A DNA stretch of 64,000 nt from an uncultured Prevotellaceae bacterium. Its GTDB lineage: Bacteria; Bacteroidota; Bacteroidia; Bacteroidales; Bacteroidaceae. The position numbers were made by a program, and so were the translations under genes. Positions 33,263-41,262 of the stretch are shown here, in pieces (within the stretch, counting starts at the first letter, position 1; every line of letters begins with the position of its first letter). The DNA is taken from assembly GCA_902771155.1 (NCBI GenBank), contig CACXVS010000007.1, positions 21,892 through 85,891 on the forward strand. The letters are read 5' to 3'. The notes beneath the pieces are model-generated. The model saw only the letters and a list, made by a program, of their open reading frames with translations. It was not told the origin of the DNA and did not search any database.

Positions 33263-35065
33263 TTATTTCGTGCTGTACCAGTCGCGGAGCACATAGAAGG
33301 CTTTCTTCTTATCCCCCTTGTCTGAGAAGAGTCCCTTGCGGTTGTAATAGTCCTGAATGCCTGTGAGCACACGTCGTGGTGAACGGAAGTCCTTCAGGAT
33401 CCAAGGTGTCGTACCGGCCAGCCCTTCTATCTTGTCGAGCATAGCCGTGTTCTCGAGGTAAAGATTCTCTTGGAACTCCTCCGTCCATCGCTGGTTTTTG
33501 TTGCCGTGAAGACCATACTTGGCGCCTCCTCCAAACTCACTCACAATGACCGGCTTGTCGTAGGGAATCTCCCATGTCATCTTCGGGGCGTCGTTCACGT
33601 CGCGATACCAGCCGATATACTGGTTAAAACTCACGATATCCACGTATTGGCTCATGTTGTCCTGCAACTTGTTGTGGTAGTTTGAGGCGCCAGTCACCTC
33701 CATAGCCATCGATATCAGTCGGCTGTTATCGAGTTCTCTGGCATGCTTGGCTAATCGGCTTAGGAAGTTGTCACGTTGGGCAGAGTGGGGTGTCTCGTTG
33801 GCGATGCTCCAAATGATCACATTAGCACGGTTCTGGTCTCTCTCAATCATGTCGCTCAGCTGCTGCTCAGCATTGGCATAGGTCTTGGGGTTTGTCCAGG
33901 CGATGGTCCAATAGCAGGGTATCTCGCTCCACACCATGATTCCCATCCTCTCTGCCTCGCGCACGGTGTATTCGTTGTGGGGATAGTGGGCCAGTCGCAC
34001 GAAGTTGCACCCTAATTCCTTTGCCCACGACAATAGCGTTCTGGCATCCTCAGTTGAATTGGCTCGACCACCGCCGTAAGGTTTCTCTTCGTGGAGGCTG
34101 ATGCCCTTAAGGAAGATGGACTGACCGTTCAGCAGAATCTGTTTGCCCCGTGCCTCTATCGTTCGGAAACCTATCTCGTCGGTGATGGTGTCCTCGCCAT
34201 GCAGGATTTCAACCTGGTATAACTTAGGGTTCGAGGGTGACCACAATTGACAGTTGACAATTGAGAGTTGACAGTTGATAGTGCCGTTGTCGTCGGTAGT
34301 AAAGGTCTTCTCGACTTTCAGTTCGGGGATGCGGAGCGTGACAGACTGTCCGCCTTCGGCCTGATTGAGTTTGGCTGTGAAGTGTATCAGACGATGGTTC
34401 TTTTTCTTGGCAGGCGTCTTGCTGAGTTCCAGTTTGTAGTTTTCGATGTAGGAGGATGCTACGTTTACTAGGTAGACATCACGGGTGATACCGCCATAGT
34501 TCCACCAGTCGAATATTTGTGTAGGCACGTCCTCCGCATGGCGCTTGTTGTCCACCTTCACGATTACCACGTTTTCACCATCCTTTAGTAGTTCCGTCAC
34601 GTCGAAATTGAATGCCGTGAATCCCCCGATGTGATGGCCGGCCTTTTTACCGTTCACCCACACGTGAGTGTCGTAGTTCGCTGCCCCGAAATAGATTAGC
34701 GTCCTTCGTCCCTCCTGGGGGTGGAACTCAAAACTTTTCTTCAACCACACCGTACCTTCGTAGAAAAACAGTCGCTCGTCCTGTGTGTTCCAGTCGCCCG
34801 GAACCTGCATGGTCTCAGCCTTGTCAAAGTCATACTCGATCAGATCCTCTGGTCGCTGGGGTTTGGCATTCACGAAGAATCCCCATCTCGTCGGGTTCAT
34901 GCGGTAGTCGTAGTAACCCTCCTCCTGCACATCCACGATGTAATTCCATGCGCCGTTCAGACTCATGGTTTGCCTTCCCATCACGTTCATCACTTGCGGT
35001 ACCTCTTTTGCTCCAGCTGTTATTACCGCTCCTAACAGCAGCATAGTAGATAGAATTATTTTCAT
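33263..35065 (-). CDS. Exported GH2 beta-glucuronidase-like enzyme with an in-frame repeat insertion
   Basis: The ATG at 35065 gives 600 residues with a signal peptide (ending TAGA). Domain order is that of GH2 glucuronidases: SLNGAWNYIVD, FGAANYDTHVWVNGKKAGHHIGGFTAF, Ig-like domain, TIM barrel. HYPHNEYTVREAERMGIMVWSEIP carries the acid/base Glu and PVIVSEFGGGAKYG the nucleophile Glu. The late NRKG (in YYNRKGLF) matches the N-x-K-G motif that binds the uronic-acid carboxylate, which supports beta-glucuronidase over galactosidase. An odd CQLSIVNCQL stretch in the Ig-like domain is encoded by a TTGACAGTTGACAATTG-type intergenic repeat. Confidence 0.87.
   Translation of the reverse strand: MKIILSTMLLLGAVITAGAKEVPQVMNVMGRQTMSLNGAWNYIVDVQEEGYYDYRMNPTRWGFFVNAKPQRPEDLIEYDFDKAETMQVPGDWNTQDERLFFYEGTVWLKKSFEFHPQEGRRTLIYFGAANYDTHVWVNGKKAGHHIGGFTAFNFDVTELLKDGENVVIVKVDNKRHAEDVPTQIFDWWNYGGITRDVYLVNVASSYIENYKLELSKTPAKKKNHRLIHFTAKLNQAEGGQSVTLRIPELKVEKTFTTDDNGTINCQLSIVNCQLWSPSNPKLYQVEILHGEDTITDEIGFRTIEARGKQILLNGQSIFLKGISLHEEKPYGGGRANSTEDARTLLSWAKELGCNFVRLAHYPHNEYTVREAERMGIMVWSEIPCYWTIAWTNPKTYANAEQQLSDMIERDQNRANVIIWSIANETPHSAQRDNFLSRLAKHARELDNSRLISMAMEVTGASNYHNKLQDNMSQYVDIVSFNQYIGWYRDVNDAPKMTWEIPYDKPVIVSEFGGGAKYGLHGNKNQRWTEEFQENLYLENTAMLDKIEGLAGTTPWILKDFRSPRRVLTGIQDYYNRKGLFSDKGDKKKAFYVLRDWYSTK
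34244..34281. repeat. TTGACAGTTGACAATTGAGAG repeat inside the GH2 gene
   Basis: A 38-base stretch of alternating TTGACAGTTGA and CAATTGA strings, like the AT-rich repeats between genes elsewhere in this window, is read in frame as TINCQLSIVNCQL. It lies between a conserved beta-strand region and the WSPSNPKLY motif. Confidence 0.75.
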
Positions 35066-35094
35066 CTTCCTCTTAGGGCTTAGTTTTCTGGTTG

Positions 35095-35125
35095 CAAAGA
35101 TAGTGTAATTCATGCACAATACAAA
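35095..35125 (-). promoter_or_regulatory. Promoter of the GH2 glucuronidase-like gene
   Basis: On the minus strand TTTG (35125-35122), 19 bases, TATCTTTG (35102-35095). The chosen ATG at 35065 follows 29 bases later, which argues against the longer frame starting inside the promoter. Confidence 0.75.
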
Positions 35126-35198
35126 ATAAAACACGTTCGTAATCGTTAATTAATATAAAGATAGCGTAGGAATCTGTCGCTATTATGATAAAAATGAC

Positions 35199-35206
35199 TA
35201 CCTTTG
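35199..35206 (+). promoter_or_regulatory. Promoter -7 element of the plus-strand phosphatase pair
   Basis: TACCTTTG, 19 bases before the ATG at 35226. No clear TTTG lies 19-20 bases upstream. Confidence 0.5.
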
Positions 35207-35225
35207 TAAGTCGTATTATCATGTT

Positions 35226-36533
35226 ATGAAACAATTATGTTTATCTGTGTTGCTGATGGTTGCTGTTACGGCTTCGGCTCAGACCGTAGCTCAGGAGCTA
35301 CAAGCTGATCCTAACCGTTCAGCAGGCAATTTCTATGCTCTTCCCATCGACAAGATGCCCAAGGATACACCAGCCCCTGAGGGTAAGAAACCATTCTACA
35401 TTAACCATTACGGCTGTCCTGGATCCTATTATCGCGAGTCAATTTCTTTATACGAGGAGCCCTATCAAGTATTTGCTAAAGCTGATAGTCTGGGGAAACT
35501 GACGAAACTGGGTAAGGACGTGAAACTGCGTCTCGACCTGTTGCGTCGCGATGCCAAGGACCGTATAGGTGAACTTACGTCTAAGGGTGCACACCAGAGT
35601 CGGGAGCAAATCCGCCAGATGGTGCTGCGCTTCCCTGACGTCTTTTCGTCTGACGGTTATTACAGTGGTCGTAGCATTGTACAGAACAACTGTCTCCTGA
35701 CAGTCGAGGAGGCTATGGTGCAGTTGTCGTCGATGATTCAGCCCCTCAACATGAACCTGTCGTGTACGCATAGGGAGGACCGTTTCATGGAACCTCAGGA
35801 TAAGGTGCTCGAAGCCCTGCGTTGGGACTCGCTAACACAGGTCCACTATGATCGTTTCCTGGCCCTCCATTCAGGACATGCTCGTCTGATGGAATCGCTC
35901 TTCACCGATCAGGATTTCCTGATCTCTCATGTTGATCCGGAGACGTTGAGCCGTCAGCTTTTCGTCCTTGCAGGCAGCATCCAGCACACTGACCTTGCTG
36001 CCCATGTGTCACTCTTCGACCTTTTTACACCAGCAGAGATCCGGGGCCATTGGAAAAAACTGAACGCCAAATACTATATCACGAACGGAGCCTGCACCTT
36101 GAATGGTAGCACCCAGCCCTTCATGCAACGCGCCACCCTGCGCAACATGATCCACATGGGCGACAGTGTGCAGAAACGGGAACATCCCATGGCACATCTG
36201 CGCTTCACCAACGAGAATGTGGTGATGGCGCTGGCTTGTCTGATGGAGCTCGATAGCTGTGGTGTGCAGACCGACAATCTTGATGCCCTGGGCGATATGG
36301 GTTGGGTGAACTATCGTATTGCCCCCCTTGGCGGTAGCATCGTGATGATCCACTACCGTAGTGAGCAGGGCGATCCCGATGTACTCGTGAAAGTGCTGCT
36401 CAATGGCCAGGAGGCGCGCCTGCCCATCGAGACTGATTGTGCTCCATATTACCACTGGGATGACGTGAAGCGCTACTACCTGCGTAAGCTTTATCGTTAC
36501 GAGAATATCCGACTGAATGCAGCAGAAAAATAA
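35226..36533 (+). CDS. Histidine-phosphatase-fold protein lacking all catalytic residues (probable pseudoenzyme)
   Basis: The 435 residues align in layout with the three neighbouring phosphatases: signal peptide (TASAQ), PEGKKPFYINHYG, LTKLGKDVKLRL, the FLALHSGHARLMESLF region, and the closing VLVKVLLNGQEARLPIETDCAPYYHWDD. But RHG reads CPG (residues 64-66), the second Arg region reads IVQNNCLL instead of a motif with RR/PR, and the HD/HE pair reads NE in LRFTNENVVMA. The frame is open throughout and codon use looks normal, so it is not an ordinary pseudogene. It may bind a ligand without cleaving it. The next gene, an apparently active paralogue, starts 15 bases on. Confidence 0.88.
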   Translation: MKQLCLSVLLMVAVTASAQTVAQELQADPNRSAGNFYALPIDKMPKDTPAPEGKKPFYINHYGCPGSYYRESISLYEEPYQVFAKADSLGKLTKLGKDVKLRLDLLRRDAKDRIGELTSKGAHQSREQIRQMVLRFPDVFSSDGYYSGRSIVQNNCLLTVEEAMVQLSSMIQPLNMNLSCTHREDRFMEPQDKVLEALRWDSLTQVHYDRFLALHSGHARLMESLFTDQDFLISHVDPETLSRQLFVLAGSIQHTDLAAHVSLFDLFTPAEIRGHWKKLNAKYYITNGACTLNGSTQPFMQRATLRNMIHMGDSVQKREHPMAHLRFTNENVVMALACLMELDSCGVQTDNLDALGDMGWVNYRIAPLGGSIVMIHYRSEQGDPDVLVKVLLNGQEARLPIETDCAPYYHWDDVKRYYLRKLYRYENIRLNAAEK

Positions 36534-36548
36534 GATTAATGAATTGAC

Positions 36549-37874
36549 ATGATCCACAAATACCCTATATTCAAGTTGTTGGTGATAAGTGTTTTACTTT
36601 TTTACCTTTTTACTTTTATACCTTCTCAAGCTCAGACGGTGAGAGACCTCATCATCCAGAAACCTGCTTATGCCTCGTGCAACTATGATACCTATCCCGA
36701 CAGCATACCTAACAATCTGACACCGTCGCCCAAGGGCAAGAAGCCTTTCTACATCTCGCATTACGGCCGTCACGGGTCGCGTTATATCAATAGTCGCACT
36801 GGCTACGATACGCCATTTAAGATGATGGCCCATGCTGACAGCGTCAACGAACTCACGCCCACTGGTGAGCGTGTGTTCGAAGAGATGAAGCTCATCATGG
36901 CCGACACCGAAGGTCGCTGGGGCGAGCTTACTAGTTATGGTAAGAAGCAGCATCGTCTGATTGCCCAAAGAATGGTTGAGCGTTTTCCAGAAGTGTTTAG
37001 CGGTGATGCGCGTGTTAAGTGCATCAGTACCATCATACCACGATGCATTGCGTCGATGGGTGTCGCCATGATGGAGATGAAGCAGCATAACCCCAAGTTG
37101 CGCATCACGATGGAAGCCTCACAGCGCTACCAGTGGTATATGAACCACCAGGACCGCAAGTTGCGTCGAGGCTATATGACTCCTGAGGCACAGAAAGCCT
37201 ATGATGCCTATGTCAATCCCCGTTTGGGCAACAGCCGACTGATGGAACTCATCTTTAAAAACCCCGATATCGTGAAGGAGATTGTTGATGAGGAGGATTT
37301 TAACTATTACCTTATGAAGATGGGGCTCTTCCAGCAGAACACCCACCTCTATCAAAACACCTATCTGCGGGACCTCTTTCAGATCGACGAGCTCTACCAG
37401 ATGTGGCAGATTGACAATGCCCTATGGTATATCCAGCATGGTGCTTGTAAGCTCAATGGTGGCAAGCAGCCTACCAGCCAGATTCCTTTGCTGCGTCAGC
37501 TTATCGCTGATGCCGACAGTTGCATCCGCTTGGATAAACCGGGTGCCCAATTGCGTTATGGTCATGAGACTGTGTTGCTGCCGCTGGTTTGTCTGATTGG
37601 TATCAACGGCTACGATCTGGCCACAGATAACCTTGACGAGCTTGAAGAGAAAGGGTGGTGGTGCTCCAGCGTCTTTCCCATGGGTGCCAACCTGCAGTTC
37701 ATTTTCTACCGCAGCAACCCGAGAGACAAGGACGTACTTCTGAAGGTGCTCCTCAACGAACAAGAGGCTACTCTGCCAATCTCCACCGACTGCGCCCCCT
37801 ATTACCACTGGTCCGATTTCCGCAATTACTGCCTAAGGAAACTGGAGGAGGCCAAGAATGTTGAAAGGAATTGA
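36549..37874 (+). CDS. Histidine-acid-phosphatase family protein, HE variant (MINPP-like), exported
   Basis: The 441 residues have a hydrophobic N terminus (signal peptide, ending PSQAQ), ISHYGRHGSRYINS with intact RHG, PRCIASMGVAM in the second Arg position, and LRYGHETVLLPL, where HE replaces HD. MINPP-type phytases also use a Glu there (HAE), so activity on inositol phosphates is plausible but unproven. It is coupled to the pseudoenzyme gene upstream. A bidirectional hairpin follows. Confidence 0.88.
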   Translation: MIHKYPIFKLLVISVLLFYLFTFIPSQAQTVRDLIIQKPAYASCNYDTYPDSIPNNLTPSPKGKKPFYISHYGRHGSRYINSRTGYDTPFKMMAHADSVNELTPTGERVFEEMKLIMADTEGRWGELTSYGKKQHRLIAQRMVERFPEVFSGDARVKCISTIIPRCIASMGVAMMEMKQHNPKLRITMEASQRYQWYMNHQDRKLRRGYMTPEAQKAYDAYVNPRLGNSRLMELIFKNPDIVKEIVDEEDFNYYLMKMGLFQQNTHLYQNTYLRDLFQIDELYQMWQIDNALWYIQHGACKLNGGKQPTSQIPLLRQLIADADSCIRLDKPGAQLRYGHETVLLPLVCLIGINGYDLATDNLDELEEKGWWCSSVFPMGANLQFIFYRSNPRDKDVLLKVLLNEQEATLPISTDCAPYYHWSDFRNYCLRKLEEAKNVERN

Positions 37875-37903
37875 GGCGTAGCCAATTGAATAATTATAAC
37901 ACT

Positions 37904-37934
37904 AAGAAAGGCCTGACTGAGTCGGGCCTTTCTT
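37904..37934. terminator. Bidirectional terminator between the phosphatase and ROK genes
   Basis: AAGAAAGGCC (37904-37913) pairs with GGCCTTTCTT (37925-37934). The convergent gene ends at 37944. Confidence 0.8.
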
Positions 37935-37943
37935 GTTTGATTA

Positions 37944-38930
37944 CTAGATTTCCCAGCCAATGGCGGAGGCGCCGAGGACAGCGGCACTGGCTCCATCGAG
38001 ACCACTCACGAGGAACTGGGCCTTGCCCTTGAAGATGTTCATGACGCTCTTCTCGTAAGCCTCACGAATAGGCTTCATCAGTAGTTCGCCAGCCTTGACC
38101 ATGCCACCGAAGAAGATGAATGCCTCGGGCGAAGAGAATGCTGCAAAGTCAGCACAAGCCTCACCTAGCATCTTACCTGTAAACTCATAAATTTCTTTTG
38201 ACAGTTCATCACCCTTTCCAGCTGCGATGCTGACATCGAGGGAGGTGATCTTCTCGGGATCGAGCTCACGGAGCAGTGATGGGCGATCGCTCTTGGCCAA
38301 CAATTCACGCGCCGTGCGAGCCACACCGGTAGCGGAGCAGTAAGCCTCGAGACAGCCTGTGCGACCGCAACCGCAGCTACGGCCTTCCTCGCCGCGCACC
38401 ATGATGACATGGCCCAACTCACCTGCGAAACCATCGTGACCGTAGAGCAGTTGACCATTGACAACGATACCAGAACCTACACCCGTACCAAGAGTGATAA
38501 CGATGAAGTTCTTCATACCACGAGCCACACCATATACCATTTCGCCAATAGCAGCGGCGTTGGCATCGTTGGTAAGGGCAACGGGGATATTGTCAAGACG
38601 CTCGCTGAACAGCTTAGCAAGTGGCACTACTCCGCTCTTGGCCCAAGACAGGTTAGGCGCAAACTCGATGGTACCGTTATAATAGTTACCGTTAGGCGCA
38701 CCAATACCCATAGCCTTGATCTTCTCGATACCACCCACCTGGTCGATGATAACCTTCAGAACCTCTACACAGGCATCTACATATTCTTCGGCCGTCTCGT
38801 ATGAACCGGTCTTAATAGCTGTTGTAGCCTTAATCTCACCACGGGCATCGACGATGCCGAAAACAGAGTTTGTTCCTCCTAAGTCTAAACCGATGACATA
38901 CGGTTTGATAGTTGAGTTTTGTTCGTTCAT
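37944..38930 (-). CDS. ROK-family sugar kinase, probably glucokinase
   Basis: The 328 residues are an ATP-dependent sugar kinase of the ROK family. VIGLDLGGTNSVFG is the phosphate loop, LTNDANAAAIGE carries the catalytic Asp, ITLGTGVGSGIVVNG the ATP-binding part, and CGCGRTGCLEAYCS the zinc site. No HTH domain is present, so it is a kinase and not a repressor. Most similar enzymes phosphorylate glucose, which fits the glycogen locus and the glycosidases, but other hexoses are possible. It stands alone on the minus strand with a TAACTTTG element 50 bases before the ATG. Confidence 0.9.
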   Translation of the reverse strand: MNEQNSTIKPYVIGLDLGGTNSVFGIVDARGEIKATTAIKTGSYETAEEYVDACVEVLKVIIDQVGGIEKIKAMGIGAPNGNYYNGTIEFAPNLSWAKSGVVPLAKLFSERLDNIPVALTNDANAAAIGEMVYGVARGMKNFIVITLGTGVGSGIVVNGQLLYGHDGFAGELGHVIMVRGEEGRSCGCGRTGCLEAYCSATGVARTARELLAKSDRPSLLRELDPEKITSLDVSIAAGKGDELSKEIYEFTGKMLGEACADFAAFSSPEAFIFFGGMVKAGELLMKPIREAYEKSVMNIFKGKAQFLVSGLDGASAAVLGASAIGWEI

Positions 38931-38979
38931 ATTTAATATGGTTTAAAGTTTTATTTTCCGATTTATTGTTTCCAAGGTA

Positions 38980-38987
38980 CAAAGTTA
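38980..38987 (-). promoter_or_regulatory. Promoter -7 element of the ROK kinase gene
   Basis: TAACTTTG on the minus strand, 50 bases before the ATG. No TTTG at the ideal distance was found. It is divergent from the LysE-family promoter. Confidence 0.45.
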
Positions 38988-39051
38988 ACAAAAAAGCTAC
39001 ATTCTTAGGCTGTTTTTACGGAAATTAACCATTAATTTCGGGATTTTTTCG

Positions 39052-39059
39052 TAACTTTG
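39052..39059 (+). promoter_or_regulatory. Promoter -7 element of the LysE-family gene
   Basis: TAACTTTG ends 8 bases before the ATG at 39068, so the transcript may be leaderless. No TTTG was found 19-20 bases upstream. Confidence 0.45.
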
Positions 39060-39067
39060 CACCCGAT

Positions 39068-39730
39068 ATGCCGATACATATACCTATAAATATATTAGAT
39101 TTCATCTTTAAGGGGATGATGATCGGAGTAATAGCCAGTGCTCCGATGGGGCCTATTGGTATCCTTTGTGTACAGCGCACACTGAACAAAGGGCGCTGGT
39201 ATGGACTGGCTACGGGTATCGGTGCTGCTGCCAGCGATATCATCTATGCGGGTTTTGCTGGATTCGGTATGTCATTTGTGATGGATTTCATTACCAACGA
39301 CCAGAACCGTTTCTATCTGCAGATAGTGGGTAGCATCATGTTGCTCTGCTTTGGTCTCTACACCTATCGATCGGATCCCACGAGGAAGATGCACCAGAGT
39401 GGCCAGCAGAAGGGTACGCTGTGGTATAACACGTGGACGGCTTTCCTCGTGACATTTTCAAACCCGCTGATTATCTTTTTGTTTTTGGCTATGTATGCCC
39501 AGTTCGCCTTTGTGCTGCCCGACCATCCGTTTGAGATGGTGGTGGGCTTTGCCAGCATCGTTGGTGGCGCCCTGCTGTGGTGGTGGGGACTGACGTGGCT
39601 GGTGGATAAGATCCGCACGAAGTTTGATACCAACGGCATCCGTATCATCAATCAGGTGATTGGTGTGGCTGTGATTATCGGATCGGTCATCATGCTGTTG
39701 GGACTCACCACGAACCTGCTGCGCTTTTAG
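39068..39730 (+). CDS. LysE-family amino-acid exporter-like membrane protein
   Basis: The 220 residues have about six hydrophobic segments. The GVIASAPMGPIGILCVQRTLNKGRWYGLATGIGAAASD region is the family hallmark (G-x2-PG(P)-x-N-like start and the GxGxAxxD loop). Family members export lysine, arginine, homoserine or other small molecules through the inner membrane; the substrate is unknown. The start is uncertain: the ATG at 39068 is 8 bases from the promoter element, while ATGs at 39116 and 39119 would drop the first 16-17 residues. Confidence 0.85.
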   Translation: MPIHIPINILDFIFKGMMIGVIASAPMGPIGILCVQRTLNKGRWYGLATGIGAAASDIIYAGFAGFGMSFVMDFITNDQNRFYLQIVGSIMLLCFGLYTYRSDPTRKMHQSGQQKGTLWYNTWTAFLVTFSNPLIIFLFLAMYAQFAFVLPDHPFEMVVGFASIVGGALLWWWGLTWLVDKIRTKFDTNGIRIINQVIGVAVIIGSVIMLLGLTTNLLRF

Positions 39731-39768
39731 GTACGGATGAATACTGATTAACACGGTTAAAAAGAATT

Positions 39769-40314
39769 ATGTATATAGCAAACAAATTGAGGAAAAGTAA
39801 TATAGCCGAGTATCTATTGTATATGTGGCAGATTGAGGACACGATAAGGGCTTTTGACTGTTCATTGACACGTATTAAGCGTGAATATGTGGAGCGTTTC
39901 GATTTTACCGACGAGCAGAAAGAAGAGGAAATCGACTGGTTTGGCAATCTGATCCGTATGATGAATCAGGAGGGTTGTCGCGAAAAGGGACACCTGCAAA
40001 TTAACCAAGTGACAATGCAGATGCTGATTGAGTTGAACAACCAGTTACTGCAGTCTCCGAAGTTCCCCTTTTACAACACGGAGTACTACAAAGTGCTTCC
40101 GTTTATCGTGGAGCTCCGTAATCGTGGTGCCAATAAGGACGAGAACGAGATTGAGACATGTTTCAACTCGCTTTATGGGGTGATGATGCTTCGACTGCAG
40201 AAGAAGGACATATCTACTGACACCCAGCATGCCGTGAAGGAGATATCCACCTTTATAGGCATGCTCTCAGATTACTACAAAAAAGATAAGGAAGAAGGTC
40301 TGAAATTTGACTAA
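39769..40314 (+). CDS. DUF4924 family protein
   Basis: This 181-residue cytoplasmic protein matches the Bacteroidetes DUF4924 family in length and in its opening (IANKLRKSNIAEYLLYMWQIEDTIRA). It is helical and charged, with no signal peptide and no known catalytic motif. Its role is unknown. It stands just upstream of rfbD and may be cotranscribed with LysE and rfbD; the gaps are short (38 and 63 bases). Confidence 0.8.
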   Translation: MYIANKLRKSNIAEYLLYMWQIEDTIRAFDCSLTRIKREYVERFDFTDEQKEEEIDWFGNLIRMMNQEGCREKGHLQINQVTMQMLIELNNQLLQSPKFPFYNTEYYKVLPFIVELRNRGANKDENEIETCFNSLYGVMMLRLQKKDISTDTQHAVKEISTFIGMLSDYYKKDKEEGLKFD

Positions 40315-40377
40315 ATAAAAAAGTATGCTCAGAAAGAAGACAGTGTTAATTTGTGTCCAACAGATAATTGAGGAAAT

Positions 40378-41229
40378 ATGAAAATATTGATAACGGGCTG
40401 TAATGGCCAATTAGGAAACGAGATGCAGTTGCTGGAGGAGAAGAACCCCCAGCATACCTATTTTAATACGGATGTGGCAGAACTCGACATTACCGACCAG
40501 AAAGCCATCGAAACATTTGTGGAGGAACACGAGATCGACGGTATCGTGAACTGTGCCGCCTACACCGCTGTGGATAAGGCTGAGGACAATCTGGTACTCT
40601 GTACCAAGCTTAACGCTACGGCACCTGAATACCTGGCTGCTGCTATTGAAAAACGTGGGGGCTGGATCATTCAGATATCGACCGACTACGTGTTTGACGG
40701 TACCAACCATACACCATATGTGGAGAGCGACCCCGTGTGTCCTAATAGTGTATATGGACGTACAAAACTATCTGGTGAGGAGGCTGTACGGAAAACTTGT
40801 CGCAGGATGATGATCATTCGTACGGCTTGGCTCTACTCCACCTTTGGTAATAATTTCGTGAAGACGATGATTAGGTTGGGTAAGGAGAAACCAGAGTTGG
40901 GCGTAATCTTTGATCAGATTGGTACGCCGACATATGCCCGCGACCTGGCTGTGGTCATCTTTGCGGCCATCAATCAGGGCATTGTGCCTGGTATCTACCA
41001 TTTCTCGAATGAGGGTGCCATCTCGTGGTACGACTTCACAAAGGCTATCCACCGCATCGCAGGTATCACCACTTGTCATGTGCGTCCGCTCCACACGTCG
41101 GAGTATCCCACACCAGCCAAGCGCCCCCACTATTCCGTGCTTGACAAGACCAAAATCAAACAAACCTACGCCCTCGAAATCCCCTATTGGGAAGAAAGCC
41201 TCGTGGAGTGCGTGAAACAATTAATATAG
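40378..41229 (+). CDS. rfbD: dTDP-4-dehydrorhamnose reductase
   Basis: The 283 residues form a short-chain reductase that makes dTDP-L-rhamnose with NAD(P)H. The Rossmann loop is GCNGQLGNEM (GxxGxxG). The substrate/cofactor segments are GIVNCAAYTAVDKAE and ISTDYVFDG, and the catalytic YGRTK has the Y-x3-K pattern. The C terminus has RPHYSVLDKTK, also typical. rfbA lies 10 kb away on the other strand, so the rhamnose genes are split in this genome. rfbB and rfbC are not in the window. Confidence 0.93.
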   Translation: MKILITGCNGQLGNEMQLLEEKNPQHTYFNTDVAELDITDQKAIETFVEEHEIDGIVNCAAYTAVDKAEDNLVLCTKLNATAPEYLAAAIEKRGGWIIQISTDYVFDGTNHTPYVESDPVCPNSVYGRTKLSGEEAVRKTCRRMMIIRTAWLYSTFGNNFVKTMIRLGKEKPELGVIFDQIGTPTYARDLAVVIFAAINQGIVPGIYHFSNEGAISWYDFTKAIHRIAGITTCHVRPLHTSEYPTPAKRPHYSVLDKTKIKQTYALEIPYWEESLVECVKQLI

Positions 41230-41262
41230 GCACGATACTGCGTTTATCCGTGTCTTAAAAAT

